A stretch of DNA of 56,825 nt from NCBI GenBank assembly GCA_036822055.1, contig DAISIK010000015.1, positions 1 to 56,825 on the forward strand, given 5' to 3'. The DNA is from DAISIK01 sp036822055. GTDB taxonomy: Bacteria > Verrucomicrobiota > Verrucomicrobiia > Opitutales > Puniceicoccaceae. Of this stretch, positions 1 through 9,263 are shown in pieces. Position 1 is the first letter of the stretch. The number at the start of each line of letters is the position of its first letter. The translations under genes were made by a program, and so were the position numbers. The notes below the pieces were generated by a model. It worked only from the letters and a program-made list of their open reading frames with translations, was not told the origin of the DNA and ran no database searches.

Positions 1-5
1 GCTCT

Positions 6-25
6 CCGCTTCCCCCGGGAAGCGG
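6..25 (-). terminator. Perfect inverted repeat, possible terminator
   Basis: CCGCTTCCC and GGGAAGCGG form a 9-bp perfect palindromic stem with almost no loop (in practice 8 bp with a 4-base loop). It lies about 30 bases past the stop of the minus-strand gene that ends at 54, where a terminator would be expected. Any U-tract would fall outside the window, so termination is inferred. Confidence 0.4.
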
Positions 26-53
26 CCCCGTTCTACTCCACCAGGCACCGAAA

Positions 54-1082
54 TCAGTCTTCAGCAGCCACCGGCCAGTGAAACCAGATCACAAAATGCT
101 CTCTTCCAATCCTTACTCCGTAGTAGCCAACCTCTTCACCAAAGGCATTTCCGGCCAATCCGTAGGCATTTGAAACCGATTGGGCCACCACATTGAGGCC
201 CCATCCTTTTCCATTCAGCGAGGTGCCAGCGTCGAAAAGGCTGTGTCCATCGGCGATCAGCTCCAGGAGCCGCAGGCGACTTTCCGGACTGATTGGATTC
301 GTCAAAACCCAGCGAAGGTTGGCCCCGCCGTCGCAAGTGTCCACTTGGCACTGCAACATTTCCCCCATCCCATGTTGCACGGCATTCTGCATCAATTGGT
401 AGATCAAACGATCCACCTCGGCAAACTCCACGCAACGCTCCGCCACATTGCCCGAAAAACTGGAATCAAAGCGGACTTCAATCACCCTATTATCCGCGCG
501 AAAACGTGCCCCGTCCCATTTCTCGGTCATCAGCTCGATTGAGTGGGTCTGGGTCTGCTCATCCTTTGCGCGAGCCACTGGATCGAGGTCTGGGATCAAC
601 GTCCGCATGATCTTCAAGTGGTCTCGTGTCAGGTAATAAAGTGAACTGAAACCTTCGACCGGTGTCTCTCTGGCTCTGGTGAGTTGCACAATGGCGTAGA
701 TCCCGTGGAAGGCTCCACCGGTTAACTCCCTCAGAATCTGCACGAGCTGACGGTCAGCCGTGCGCTCCGCACCAACTGCCACCTGCTCCAACTCAGAAGC
801 CAATCGGATCAAGCGGGTATTCTCAAAAAAGGACTCGAGAGCTGCTGCTCGGGATGCCTCGTGTACCAACGATTCTGGTTTGGGCCGACTTAACTCGAGA
901 AGACGCTTCAACTCATTGTAAAACTCCGTTACCAGCTCCACTTCTTCGTCGCCCAAGTCGCGGTCTAATCGCACGTTAAATTCCCCTCCCTGGTACCGAC
1001 TGGTCCGGTAGGAAATGATCGGTCTGGTCGTTAAGTCGCGTATCTCCTCGGAGGAAAGTATCAAGTTCGGATGAATCGACAT
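54..1082 (-). CDS. Histidine-kinase-like ATPase domain protein
   Basis: This 342-aa soluble protein ends in a GHKL/HATPase_c fold. An N-box-like stretch (LMQNAVQHG, Asn near residue 233) is followed by a glycine-rich lid motif (GKGWGL, near 291-296). A helical region around residues 110-140 contains GGAFHGIYAIVQL, whose histidine could be a phospho-acceptor, but I cannot confirm a true HisKA domain. There is no transmembrane segment, signal peptide or receiver domain. It may be a cytoplasmic sensor kinase, an anti-sigma-type kinase or a degenerate ATPase. It is the last gene of the menF-pfp run, 132 bases after pfp. The sequence GAGGAG abuts the ATG, so the Shine-Dalgarno spacing is unusually short. 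No response regulator is adjacent, so the partner is unknown. Confidence 0.65.
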   Translation of the reverse strand: MSIHPNLILSSEEIRDLTTRPIISYRTSRYQGGEFNVRLDRDLGDEEVELVTEFYNELKRLLELSRPKPESLVHEASRAAALESFFENTRLIRLASELEQVAVGAERTADRQLVQILRELTGGAFHGIYAIVQLTRARETPVEGFSSLYYLTRDHLKIMRTLIPDLDPVARAKDEQTQTHSIELMTEKWDGARFRADNRVIEVRFDSSFSGNVAERCVEFAEVDRLIYQLMQNAVQHGMGEMLQCQVDTCDGGANLRWVLTNPISPESRLRLLELIADGHSLFDAGTSLNGKGWGLNVVAQSVSNAYGLAGNAFGEEVGYYGVRIGREHFVIWFHWPVAAED

Positions 1083-1214
1083 CTCCTCAGTGTGCGATAA
1101 ATGTAACCTCCTGGGCGAGGAGATTCTGCAAATCGAGCGACTCTATACGGATCAATCCCCAGGAAGCAGGACCGGAGAGCATCTGCCTCAGAACCTTTTT
1201 CTCCCAAGGCTTCT

Positions 1215-2447
1215 TCAATGCTGCACTGTAAGCTTGGTTCCCTTGGATTGCCCAATCGAGGTCAGCATGGCTTCAAACCAGCGCTGATCGATGTCAAAGG
1301 GCTTACCGCCTTTAATCCTCGGAAACTCAATGGCCCGGAGAACCTCGCCGTGGTCCTCGTCGTGGCCGATCACTCCACTTTTGCCTTCGAAGGCGCATTG
1401 CACAGCGTAGTCGGTGCAAGACTTGATCAGTCTTAGGTCTTCGGCGTTGGCCGCTGCCGCACGGGAGTAATAACCCGACTTTTGGACCATCACCTTTTCA
1501 GCTCCCAACATTTCAGCGAATTGCTCACCGAAGTATTTTCCCGGGTTAATGGTGTCCAGTTTGACGTGGCCAAAGGCATCCCGCGTCACGGTGCCACCAG
1601 CGGCCTCTATCTCACGAACGATTCCGTCCACCCCGGCCCCTTCACTTACAAAGATATTAACACAGTCTATCCGATCCATGATTGCCCTCAACCGTTTGGC
1701 TTCAGCCTGCATATCGATATCCATTTCCGGAACGAAGACCGCATGGACGTCCAGCCGCTCCCGCATCAGGCCGAGACCCTCCGAGAACCCACGATCCCCC
1801 AACAGGGTTTCCCGGTAGTGACGGGCCGTGGCAGCGGTCAACCATCCACAATTGCGACCCATCACCTCGTGGATGATCAACATCCGAGGATTGGCACCGT
1901 GCTCACCCACCACATTTCGGAAGAACTTTGCCCCCTCCTCTGCCGCAGTCCAGGCCCCAAGACTTTGCCGGATCGGGTAAACATCGTTGTCGATCGTTTT
2001 CGGCAGACCGATGACCAGCAACTCGTAGCCGTTTTCATGGAGGAAGGCCGCAAGATCGGCCGCTGCCGTGTTGGTGTCATCACCCCCAATGGTGTGGAGC
2101 ACATCCACCCCATCTTTAACCAGTTGATCTGCCGCTACCTGTTGCGGGTTCTGGCCCTCCTTGACCAAGCCGCGGCGCAGGCAGTCCTTCAAATTCGTCA
2201 GCTTAACCCGGCTATTGCCGATTGGGCTGCCACCATATCGGTGGAGAACACCGGCCTCGAGGCGCATTTGAGGAGTCACTAAAAAGCTGTCTCCGAGCAA
2301 GAGTCCCTTGTATCCACTTCGGTAGCACAAGATTTCAACCTCCGGATCAATCTCGCTGTAGCGTTCGATCAGGCCGCCAACGGCGGAAGAGAGGCAGGGA
2401 GCAAGTCCCCCTGCGGTGAGGATGCCAACTTTTTTCGGTTTCTTCAT
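1215..2447 (-). CDS. pfp: Pyrophosphate-dependent 6-phosphofructokinase
   Basis: The 410-aa protein interconverts fructose 6-phosphate and fructose 1,6-bisphosphate in cytoplasmic glycolysis and gluconeogenesis. The N-terminal KKVGILTAGGLAPCLSS loop binds phosphate. The sequence TIGGDDTNTAAADLA carries the GGDD signature, in which Asp replaces the Gly of ATP-PFKs and is the known marker of pyrophosphate use. PKTIDNDV holds the catalytic Asp, and MGRNCGW is the fructose-6-phosphate contact region. Length fits the short PPi-PFK class. It lies 31 bases downstream of a sugar-phosphatase-like HAD gene in the same minus-strand run, suggesting shared transcription. Family assignment is firm; the pyrophosphate preference rests on the GGDD motif. 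Confidence 0.93.
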   Translation of the reverse strand: MKKPKKVGILTAGGLAPCLSSAVGGLIERYSEIDPEVEILCYRSGYKGLLLGDSFLVTPQMRLEAGVLHRYGGSPIGNSRVKLTNLKDCLRRGLVKEGQNPQQVAADQLVKDGVDVLHTIGGDDTNTAAADLAAFLHENGYELLVIGLPKTIDNDVYPIRQSLGAWTAAEEGAKFFRNVVGEHGANPRMLIIHEVMGRNCGWLTAATARHYRETLLGDRGFSEGLGLMRERLDVHAVFVPEMDIDMQAEAKRLRAIMDRIDCVNIFVSEGAGVDGIVREIEAAGGTVTRDAFGHVKLDTINPGKYFGEQFAEMLGAEKVMVQKSGYYSRAAAANAEDLRLIKSCTDYAVQCAFEGKSGVIGHDEDHGEVLRAIEFPRIKGGKPFDIDQRWFEAMLTSIGQSKGTKLTVQH

Positions 2448-2478
2448 TGCAGAACTTCAGCTAAGCCGTTGCCCACCC

Positions 2479-3153
2479 TCATGACGAGGTAGAATTTTCC
2501 ACCCGACTCTCCACGAAAAAGCTCTTCATCCCGGCAGCTCTGGCGGCCTCGATTCCACTTTGACCATCCTCAAAAACGAGGCACCGTTCGGGTGCCACTC
2601 CCAACCGCCTCGAGGCGAGTAAAAACATATCCGGAGCGGGCTTCCCGTGCTCAACATCGGCCGGGGTCACGATAACCTCGAGAAGCTCAAAAACTCCGAT
2701 CTGCTGGAGAAGTCGCTCCACGGTCTGCCGCTCACTGCCCGAAGCGACTGCGATCGGTACCCCCGCACTGGCTGCTTGCCGGAGGAAGGCCACCACTGGC
2801 CGGATCGGCTCCAGTTTGTCAATACCGAGCGCAAAGAAGGCCTCCTTTTCCTGCTTAACGATCACCGGATCAATCGCATCATCATAGATGTCGTTTAACC
2901 GCCCGACGACCGCCTCGATCGACATGCCCGCCATGCTGTAGTACAGATCTTCCTTGAGCTTGGTTCGCGCCCCAGCCGCTTCAAGACCACGCTGCCAGGC
3001 TTCGTAGTGGAGCGGCATCGAATCAACCAAGGTTCCGTCGCAATCAAAAATGTAGGCATCGAATTCCTTGTTTGGAAAAGGTGGTAAGTCCATACCTCCA
3101 TACAAGAATGCCTTTGCCGCCGATTCAAGACCCGCAGCCATCAGCTGTGTCAC
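2479..3153 (-). CDS. HAD-family phosphatase (beta-phosphoglucomutase-like)
   Basis: This 224-aa HAD subfamily I hydrolase has motif I FDCDGTLVDS (nucleophile and acid/base Asp), motif II VASGSERQT, a Lys in GKPAPDMF and motif III VFEDGQSGIEAA. The alpha-helical cap between motif I and II starts MPLHYEAW, as in beta-phosphoglucomutase and sugar-phosphate phosphatases. The substrate cannot be read from sequence; the neighbour pfp makes a phosphosugar plausible. The listed start is GTG, 7 bases after the rlmN stop. An internal ATG at 3093 (MDLPPFPNKEF) would remove about 20 residues and start nearer to the HAD fold, so the N-terminus is uncertain. Confidence 0.85.
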   Translation of the reverse strand: MTQLMAAGLESAAKAFLYGGMDLPPFPNKEFDAYIFDCDGTLVDSMPLHYEAWQRGLEAAGARTKLKEDLYYSMAGMSIEAVVGRLNDIYDDAIDPVIVKQEKEAFFALGIDKLEPIRPVVAFLRQAASAGVPIAVASGSERQTVERLLQQIGVFELLEVIVTPADVEHGKPAPDMFLLASRRLGVAPERCLVFEDGQSGIEAARAAGMKSFFVESRVENSTSS

Positions 3154-3160
3154 GGGTGCG

Positions 3161-4303
3161 TCACATCACAGCCCCGACCGGAAGTCCGCCCGGGAGCTTG
3201 CCCTCCTCTTGCAGGCGGAGTTGACCACATGCCGCAGCGATATCATGCCCCTTCTCCCTGCGAATCGTCACTGACAATCCCCGGGCACGCAGTCGCTGGA
3301 CAAAGGCATCCTGCCGCGTCAGGCTAGGCCGTCTCCACTGCAGCCCATCAACTCGATTGTAGGGGATGCAGTTAATGTGAACATGGAGCCTCTGGGCAAT
3401 CGCCACGAGGGCGTCTGCCTCCCCGAAATCGTCGTTAATTTCGTCAATCAGGATGTATTCAAGCGTCACCATCCGCTTGTGTTTTTGCTGGAAATATTCG
3501 ATTGCCGGAATCAACGCCTCGATCGGATACCTTCGGTTGATTGGCATAATCTTGCCCCTCACCTCGTTGGTTGCGCCATGAAGCGAGACGGCTAGTCGCA
3601 CGCCCAGTCCCTCGTCCGCGAGCTGCCGAATCTCAGGCACCAGCCCAGATGTCGAAACGGTAATCCGCCGCGCCCCCAGGTTAAAGCCCCACTCGGAAGT
3701 GAGAGCCCTCAAAGCCCGCACCACTGCGTCGTAATTGGCCAACGGCTCACCCATCCCCATGAAGACGATGTTATCAATGTTCAGGTGATCGGCTCTCCGC
3801 GATGTTTGATCGGCACCCGGATCATCACGGATTTCGAAAAACTGCGATAGGATTTCTCCCGCCGTTAAATCCCGCTTCAGGCCCCGCAGCCCCGATGCGC
3901 AAAATTTGCAGCCATAGGCACAACCGACCTGACTGGAGACGCAAACCGTATTCCGGGACTGCTCCTGACCGACCCCCACCTGCGGGGCGTTGATCAGGAC
4001 TGTCTCCACCATTGAGCCATCCTCGAGCTTGCTCAGGTATTTAATCGTCGTGTCTCCGGATCGCTTTTTCAGGATCATCTCCGTGGAACGGAGGCTGAAT
4101 CGCTCATCCAGGGCAGACCGCAAGCCAGCCGGGAGATTGGCCATCTTGCCGAAGTGATTCACTCCCTGCTTGTAGATCCAATCTTCCAGCTGCTTCGCAC
4201 GAAACGCGGGTTGGCCAAGTTCCTCTATCAAGGCAACCAACTCATCCCGCGAGAACCCGAGCAAGGAGGTCTTTAAAGGCTGAAATGCCTGCCCTTTTCT
4301 CAT
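3161..4303 (-). CDS. rlmN: Dual-specificity 23S rRNA/tRNA methyltransferase RlmN
   Basis: RlmN is a radical-SAM enzyme that methylates C2 of A2503 in 23S rRNA and A37 of some tRNAs. The cluster motif CAYGCKFCASG gives the CxxxCxxC [4Fe-4S] ligands; MGMGEPLANYD, STSGLVP and LAVSLHGA are family blocks, and the late ACGQL supplies the methyl-carrying Cys. The N-terminal helical domain (LEELGQPAFRAKQLEDWIY) is typical. I chose the ATG at 4303: a GGAGG lies 9 bases upstream and the ATG overlaps the purK stop as ATGA. A GTG at 4312 is possible but sits directly against the Shine-Dalgarno. The resulting 380 aa fits the family. Confidence 0.95.
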   Translation of the reverse strand: MRKGQAFQPLKTSLLGFSRDELVALIEELGQPAFRAKQLEDWIYKQGVNHFGKMANLPAGLRSALDERFSLRSTEMILKKRSGDTTIKYLSKLEDGSMVETVLINAPQVGVGQEQSRNTVCVSSQVGCAYGCKFCASGLRGLKRDLTAGEILSQFFEIRDDPGADQTSRRADHLNIDNIVFMGMGEPLANYDAVVRALRALTSEWGFNLGARRITVSTSGLVPEIRQLADEGLGVRLAVSLHGATNEVRGKIMPINRRYPIEALIPAIEYFQQKHKRMVTLEYILIDEINDDFGEADALVAIAQRLHVHINCIPYNRVDGLQWRRPSLTRQDAFVQRLRARGLSVTIRREKGHDIAAACGQLRLQEEGKLPGGLPVGAVM

Positions 4304-5469
4304 CGCGTCCACCCTCCTTCGAGCCTCGGTTGCGGAAGCCCAAGGACCCGCCTCATTTCATGAATTCGTTGATCGAGTTCCTCTCCTGTATCCGCATAGA
4401 CATTACAGTGCCCCATCTTGCGCTGTTCCCGAGCCTCCGCTTTTCCGTAGAGGTGTAGATAAGTTTCTTCAACCGCGAGGAGACCCTTCCAATCTGGGAC
4501 CTCCGTTTTCCAAACCTCCCCCAGTAGGTTGATCATTGCACCCGGTCGCCTGGGTTTGACCACCCCGAGAGGCAGGTCGCAGATCGACCTCACCAGCTGC
4601 TCAAACTGGGACGTTACTCCGGCATTCATCGTTACATGCGCCGAATTGTGGGGCCGGGGAGCCATCTCGTTCACCAGCCAGCGACCGTCCTGGGTAAGAA
4701 AAAATTCAATAACCAGCAGCCCTTCCAAACCGATCGATTGAGCAAACCTCATCGCCAGCTGGTCCACTTCAGCCACTTTACCCCCGTCCAAACGCGCCGG
4801 AAAAATGGTTTGGTCGAGGATGTGGTTCCGGTGACGATTCTCGAAAGCCGGGTAGGCCACGACCTCTCCCTGCGGACTTCTCGCCACCGCGACCGAGTAT
4901 TCACCAGCGTACTGGATCAGCTCCTCGAGAACACAGGGTCCTCTGGCCAACAAAGATGCCGCCTCCGCCATTGTTGCCTGATTGAGAGGCGCTTCAACTC
5001 GCAACTGCCCTTTGCCGTCATACCCAAAACGCGCGGACTTGAGGATGCCTGAGCCGCCAAGTTTCTCCAAAGTTGGTTCAAGCTCTCCCGGCTCCTCTAC
5101 CGCAAGATAGGCTGGAAGTGGCATTCCATGGTTTTCCAGAAAACCTTTTTCCAAAAGCCGGTTCTGGGAGGCTGCCAACAGCTTCGGGTGCGGTCTGACG
5201 GGTACCTCGGTTGCTATTTGCTCCAAACCGGCCACCGAAATATTCTCAAACTCGTAGGTTACCACGTCACACAGGTTGGCCAGCTCCCGAAGCGCACCAG
5301 CATCCCCATACGCTCCAACTACCAAATGGTCGGCCAGAGACCCCGCCGGGCAGTCCCTCGTCCTCTCAAGAATGGCCACCCGATAGCCCAGGCTCTTGGC
5401 GGACTGGGCAGTCATTCGACCGAGCTGCCCGCCGCCGATGATCCCCATGGTAGACCCCGGGGCGATCAT
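4300..5469 (-). CDS. purK: N5-carboxyaminoimidazole ribonucleotide synthase
   Basis: PurK uses ATP and bicarbonate to carboxylate AIR to N5-CAIR in de novo purine synthesis. The 389-aa protein opens with a Rossmann-like loop (MGIIGGGQLGRM) and has an ATP-grasp core: GILKSARFGYDGKGQ, EELIQYAGEYSVAVAR, and the metal-binding VNEMAPRPHNSAH near residue 265. It overlaps purE upstream by four bases (ATGA) and rlmN downstream in the same way, so translation is probably coupled. Pairing with the class I PurE next door completes the two-step bacterial AIR carboxylation route. Confidence 0.96.
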   Translation of the reverse strand: MIAPGSTMGIIGGGQLGRMTAQSAKSLGYRVAILERTRDCPAGSLADHLVVGAYGDAGALRELANLCDVVTYEFENISVAGLEQIATEVPVRPHPKLLAASQNRLLEKGFLENHGMPLPAYLAVEEPGELEPTLEKLGGSGILKSARFGYDGKGQLRVEAPLNQATMAEAASLLARGPCVLEELIQYAGEYSVAVARSPQGEVVAYPAFENRHRNHILDQTIFPARLDGGKVAEVDQLAMRFAQSIGLEGLLVIEFFLTQDGRWLVNEMAPRPHNSAHVTMNAGVTSQFEQLVRSICDLPLGVVKPRRPGAMINLLGEVWKTEVPDWKGLLAVEETYLHLYGKAEAREQRKMGHCNVYADTGEELDQRIHEMRRVLGLPQPRLEGGWTR

Positions 5470-5981
5470 GAGAGTTCGGGCAGAACGGCCGCCTCAACAG
5501 TTTCCTTCTGGTTGGACCGAAAATCCCGGAGTTCCTTCGCCAGTCCGGGATCCGAAAGGGCAAGGATCGCCACCGCTGCCAGTCCCGCATTGATTGCTCC
5601 CGCCTTGCCAATGGCAAAGGTTGCCACGGGAACTCCGGCTGGCATCTGGACAATGGAGAGGAGCGAATCTACCCCTTTTAAAATTCTGGACTCCACCGGA
5701 ACCCCCAGAACGGGCAAGGGCGTCATCGCTGCCATCATACCTGGCAGGTGGGCTGCTCCCCCAGCTCCCGCGATCAAAATCTGGATCCCCCGGTCGGCAG
5801 CAGTCCTCGCGTACTCAAACAACAAATCCGGAGTGCGATGGGCACTCACCACCTTCGCTTCGTAAGCCACCCCAAAGTCTCTGAGTACCCGCGCAGCTTC
5901 TCCCATGGTTGGCCAATCAGAGGTACTCCCCATCACCATGCCGACCGAGGGAGCCCCGGAGTTTGATCCCATCTCGTTCAT
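5466..5981 (-). CDS. purE: N5-carboxyaminoimidazole ribonucleotide mutase
   Basis: PurE moves the carboxyl group of N5-CAIR to C4, giving CAIR. Signatures are VMGSTSDWPTM (phosphate loop), VVSAHRTPD with the catalytic His, and the glycine-rich IAGAGGAAHLPGMMAAMT and PVESRILKGVDSLLSIVQMP. The reading frame is open from a TTG at 6017, but the family starts close to the MGSTSD motif. The ATG at 5981 gives 171 aa, near the usual 160-170, and is preferred; an ATG at 5972 is also possible. No strong Shine-Dalgarno is visible for any of them. It overlaps purK by four bases. Confidence 0.95.
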   Translation of the reverse strand: MNEMGSNSGAPSVGMVMGSTSDWPTMGEAARVLRDFGVAYEAKVVSAHRTPDLLFEYARTAADRGIQILIAGAGGAAHLPGMMAAMTPLPVLGVPVESRILKGVDSLLSIVQMPAGVPVATFAIGKAGAINAGLAAVAILALSDPGLAKELRDFRSNQKETVEAAVLPELS

Positions 5982-6027
5982 CGGGAGATTAGAACACCCC
6001 CACCCTACCGCTCGCAACGCGAAAAGC

Positions 6028-7734
6028 TTAACAGACGAGGCCGATTACCCGACAGCCACGCCCCGGGACCTCCGCCGCCAGAGCACGCTCCAATTCCCCA
6101 CGATTGCTCACTCGTGTATACCCGATCCCGTGCGCCGCACACAGATGCTCCATCTCAACCGCTTGAGGAGTCAGAAAAAAACGCTCAAAGGCATCGCTTG
6201 CCCCGGCTACCGGCAATCTCTCAAAGATCCTGCCTCCACCATTTTCGATCACCAGAATCGTCAGGTGGCCCGCTACCTCACGCGCTAGCAATAACCCGTT
6301 GCTATCGTGCAAAAAGGCGAGATCCCCGATCAAACAAATCCCCCTTCCGCCCCGATAGACCAATCCAAAGGCAGTTGAGAGATTTCCATCGATCCCATTG
6401 GCTCCCCGGTTGGCGCTTAGTATCAGGTTTTTGGATACAGGCTGAAAGTAGTCCTCACCCCAACGAACCGCCAGACTATTGGCAAAGAAAAGAGTCATCC
6501 CCTCGCTCAGGTAGCCCTGAATCACCTCAACGATTGAGCGCCCGACCAGAGGATCCCCCCCGTCGATCTCCAAGCTACCGTCCTCAAGCTGTTCTTCAAG
6601 GCTCAGGCAGCGTCTCCCGTATTCGCTCTCCCGCTGCCCGCCGAGGGAAACATCGGCGAGTCCCTCTAGATCGATTTCCAAGACTCGCGAGCCCATCCGG
6701 AGGGGATCACGGTCACCCCCGCCGTCGTCGACCTGATAATAATCGACCTCTCCTCGAATCGACTCCAGCCAAGCCCGCAGGCGCTTGGATGTGGGAAGGG
6801 TTCCGATCTGGATGATCGCTTCCGGCATCAACTCATTCGGGAGCCCCTTCTCGAGGATCTGACTGTAGCGGGTAATCAGGGCGCCAAACTCCCCTGCCCG
6901 TCCGCGCGCCGACGAGATCACATCGGCCAGAATAGGAAAACCCAGGAGGCGCCCCAGGTTGGCCACCCCCCGCAGTCCCTTCACCTCATCGTTGAAGAAG
7001 GGCCCTCCCAGAAGAATCCAGCCCCGCTCGTACTGTTCGCGTATTTTCCGCAGGGCTCCGAACCGAGTCTCCAGGCGTCTGCGCTCGAGGCGCTCAATAT
7101 CGCCCACAAAATCGTCCAAAACGATCGGCTCGTCATAGACCCCGGCCCCCTCGCATCCCAGCGGAGCCAGGGGGTCCCGGAAAGGAAAGTTCAGGTGGAC
7201 AGGGCCCGGAGCGGAGCCAAGGGCCAACCGTATTCCCCGCAAAACTGTGGATCGAAAGTAGCGTAGCGATTCGCGCCTGCCTTCCGGTACACCCAAGGCG
7301 ATCTCTGTCCTGACGAACTTTCCGAAAATCCCCATCTGATCAATCGTCTGCCCCGACCCGCACTCCTGCAGCTCCGGGGGACGATCTGCAGTGAGTAAAA
7401 TCATCGGAGTCCGACTGTAGTGGGCCTCGATCACCGCTGGCAGGTAGTGGGCCAGAGCACTGCCCGAGGTGCAGATCAACCCAACTGGGCGACCGGATGC
7501 CTTGGCCAAACCGAGGGCAAAAAAACCTGCTGAGCGTTCATCCAGGACCGGCACGCTCAAAAGGTCCGGGTTACGAGCCGCCGCCAGCGTCAACGGTGTC
7601 GAACGGGATCCGGGGCTGATCACCACTTCCTCCACCCCGGCCCTTGCCAGCGTCTCCATCACCACCGCACCGTGTACCATGTTTACGGTGGGGACCTCCC
7701 CGGCTCCGAGATAGCGCGTCCAATCCGCCGTCAT
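6028..7734 (-). CDS. menD: SEPHCHC synthase MenD
   Basis: MenD is a thiamine-diphosphate enzyme that adds the succinic semialdehyde unit from 2-oxoglutarate to isochorismate, the first committed step of menaquinone synthesis. The 568-aa length matches the family. VVISPGSRSTPLTLAA is the isochorismate-binding N-terminal signature, CTSGSALAHYLPAVIEA follows, and GDLAFLHDSNGLL is the metal/ThDP-binding motif of the C-terminal PP domain. Its ATG overlaps the menF stop (ATGA), so the two act in sequence and are translated together. The other men genes are not in the window. Confidence 0.95.
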   Translation of the reverse strand: MTADWTRYLGAGEVPTVNMVHGAVVMETLARAGVEEVVISPGSRSTPLTLAAARNPDLLSVPVLDERSAGFFALGLAKASGRPVGLICTSGSALAHYLPAVIEAHYSRTPMILLTADRPPELQECGSGQTIDQMGIFGKFVRTEIALGVPEGRRESLRYFRSTVLRGIRLALGSAPGPVHLNFPFRDPLAPLGCEGAGVYDEPIVLDDFVGDIERLERRRLETRFGALRKIREQYERGWILLGGPFFNDEVKGLRGVANLGRLLGFPILADVISSARGRAGEFGALITRYSQILEKGLPNELMPEAIIQIGTLPTSKRLRAWLESIRGEVDYYQVDDGGGDRDPLRMGSRVLEIDLEGLADVSLGGQRESEYGRRCLSLEEQLEDGSLEIDGGDPLVGRSIVEVIQGYLSEGMTLFFANSLAVRWGEDYFQPVSKNLILSANRGANGIDGNLSTAFGLVYRGGRGICLIGDLAFLHDSNGLLLAREVAGHLTILVIENGGGRIFERLPVAGASDAFERFFLTPQAVEMEHLCAAHGIGYTRVSNRGELERALAAEVPGRGCRVIGLVC

Positions 7735-9200
7735 CCTAATCCTTTCCTCATTGCTTCAAACTTCATCTCAATCTCCCGCTCCTCCGCCTCGGGTGTAGAA
7801 TCAGCCACGATACCGGCACCAGCAAAAAGAGTGGCCCGGTTCCCCGAAATTTTTCCGCAGCGAAGGGTCACCACCAGCAGGCCTTCACCATCCGCCCGCA
7901 GGTAGCCAAAAAATCCCGTGTAGTGCCCCCGATCAAAAGGCTCCTCATTACTAATAAAACGCAGGGCCTCTTCTCGAGGAGTCCCTCCCACGGCAGGCGT
8001 CGGGTGAAGGGCTTCAGCCAGCACGATCAACCCGCCCGGCGGCTTAGTTCCGCTGATTGGCGTCTTCAAGTGCTGCACGTTAGCCAGGCGAATCAGGCGC
8101 AGCGGCTCAGTCGTCACCTCAGCCAAGCCGAGGCTGGTCAATCTCTTTAAGATCGCCTCGACCACGAAACGGTGCTCGCCGAGATCCTTGGCGCTCGTGA
8201 GGAGGTTGCTCCCCAGCTGGGCATCATCCTGCGAGTTGGTTCCCCGCGGCGTAGAACCAGCAATAGCCTCGGTCTCAAAATGATCGCCAGTAACCGCGAC
8301 CAACCGCTCCGGCGAGGCGCCCACCCAACTCTCCCCCCGGGTTGTCGAGTGGGAGAAGGCGTAGCAAGCAGGAAAGGTTTCCCTCAATCGGTGCACCGCA
8401 TCAAGCGGTCGAAAGTCCTCCGGCCCCTCAAAATCCAGGCTTCGGCCGAGCACGACCTTATTGAACTGCCCGGCATCAATCGCTCTCAGGGCAACCGCTA
8501 CCCGATCGCGAAATCCCCTCGGCCCGCCAACTTCAACCACCCGGCAACCCTCCAGCGATACCGGGGCGCTCTCCGCCGGCGGAGTCCGATAGCTAAACTT
8601 GCTAAACCGGCTGTGAGCCCGCCAAACCCTTTCTGACATCTCCTTGAGGAAAGAAGCAGAAGTGATCCAGAGGTTTGCCGTTGCGACACAGTAGCCGCCC
8701 CGTCGAATCACCTGCCACCGGGGGACAAACAATTTACCCGTAGTCCTGCTAGCTCCGGAAAAGGGCATGGCCCAGAGGAAGGCTGGACCGTCCAGACCAT
8801 TGACCCGATCTCCAGTTTGGACGAGTCGATCCTTCATTCGACCCATCCATTGCCGGGCCAATCGAAATCGGTCCTCGCCCCTCAGCTCAAGACCGACAAC
8901 CGTCTCGGCTCCGGCAAGGGCAAACTCGCCCGCCGGATTTTCCAGGTAGAGGTGGTCCTCGTCCGGCTCAAAGATGCTCTGGAGCACAGCCAAAGGATCG
9001 AGTTCACCCACTTGCAACGAAATCGATCCGAGAATCCCCTCGCCCGAAACCACTGCTCTCGCCGCACAATCTTCCAGAAAGCGGAGCAATCCGGTTTCGT
9101 CACGATTTCCAAAGACCTCAGGAGCAATATATTCCACAAGCGAGGATGTTCTCCACCTAACCCTTGGGTCAATCTTCCCGGAAGATTTCCCGGCCCCCAT
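7731..9200 (-). CDS. menF: Isochorismate synthase MenF
   Basis: This chorismate-binding enzyme of the MST family converts chorismate to isochorismate for menaquinone. The C-terminal half carries the active-site blocks FNKVVLGRSLDF, ASPERLVAV, EAIAGSTPRGTNSQDDAQ, LGEHRFVVEAI and HPTPAVGGTPREEAL. The open frame reaches an ATG at 9254, but that is only 9 bases from the divergent start at 9264 and has no ribosome-binding site. The ATG at 9200 is preceded by GGGAG with a 5-base spacer and leaves 63 bases for a divergent promoter; it gives 489 aa. It heads the long minus-strand operon. Product is firm, start is inferred. Confidence 0.93.
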   Translation of the reverse strand: MGAGKSSGKIDPRVRWRTSSLVEYIAPEVFGNRDETGLLRFLEDCAARAVVSGEGILGSISLQVGELDPLAVLQSIFEPDEDHLYLENPAGEFALAGAETVVGLELRGEDRFRLARQWMGRMKDRLVQTGDRVNGLDGPAFLWAMPFSGASRTTGKLFVPRWQVIRRGGYCVATANLWITSASFLKEMSERVWRAHSRFSKFSYRTPPAESAPVSLEGCRVVEVGGPRGFRDRVAVALRAIDAGQFNKVVLGRSLDFEGPEDFRPLDAVHRLRETFPACYAFSHSTTRGESWVGASPERLVAVTGDHFETEAIAGSTPRGTNSQDDAQLGSNLLTSAKDLGEHRFVVEAILKRLTSLGLAEVTTEPLRLIRLANVQHLKTPISGTKPPGGLIVLAEALHPTPAVGGTPREEALRFISNEEPFDRGHYTGFFGYLRADGEGLLVVTLRCGKISGNRATLFAGAGIVADSTPEAEEREIEMKFEAMRKGLG

Positions 9201-9263
9201 TTTCACTCCCGGGAACCACCCTCCCAGCATCGACAAACTCTGGATCCAGAGCATTTATAAGTG

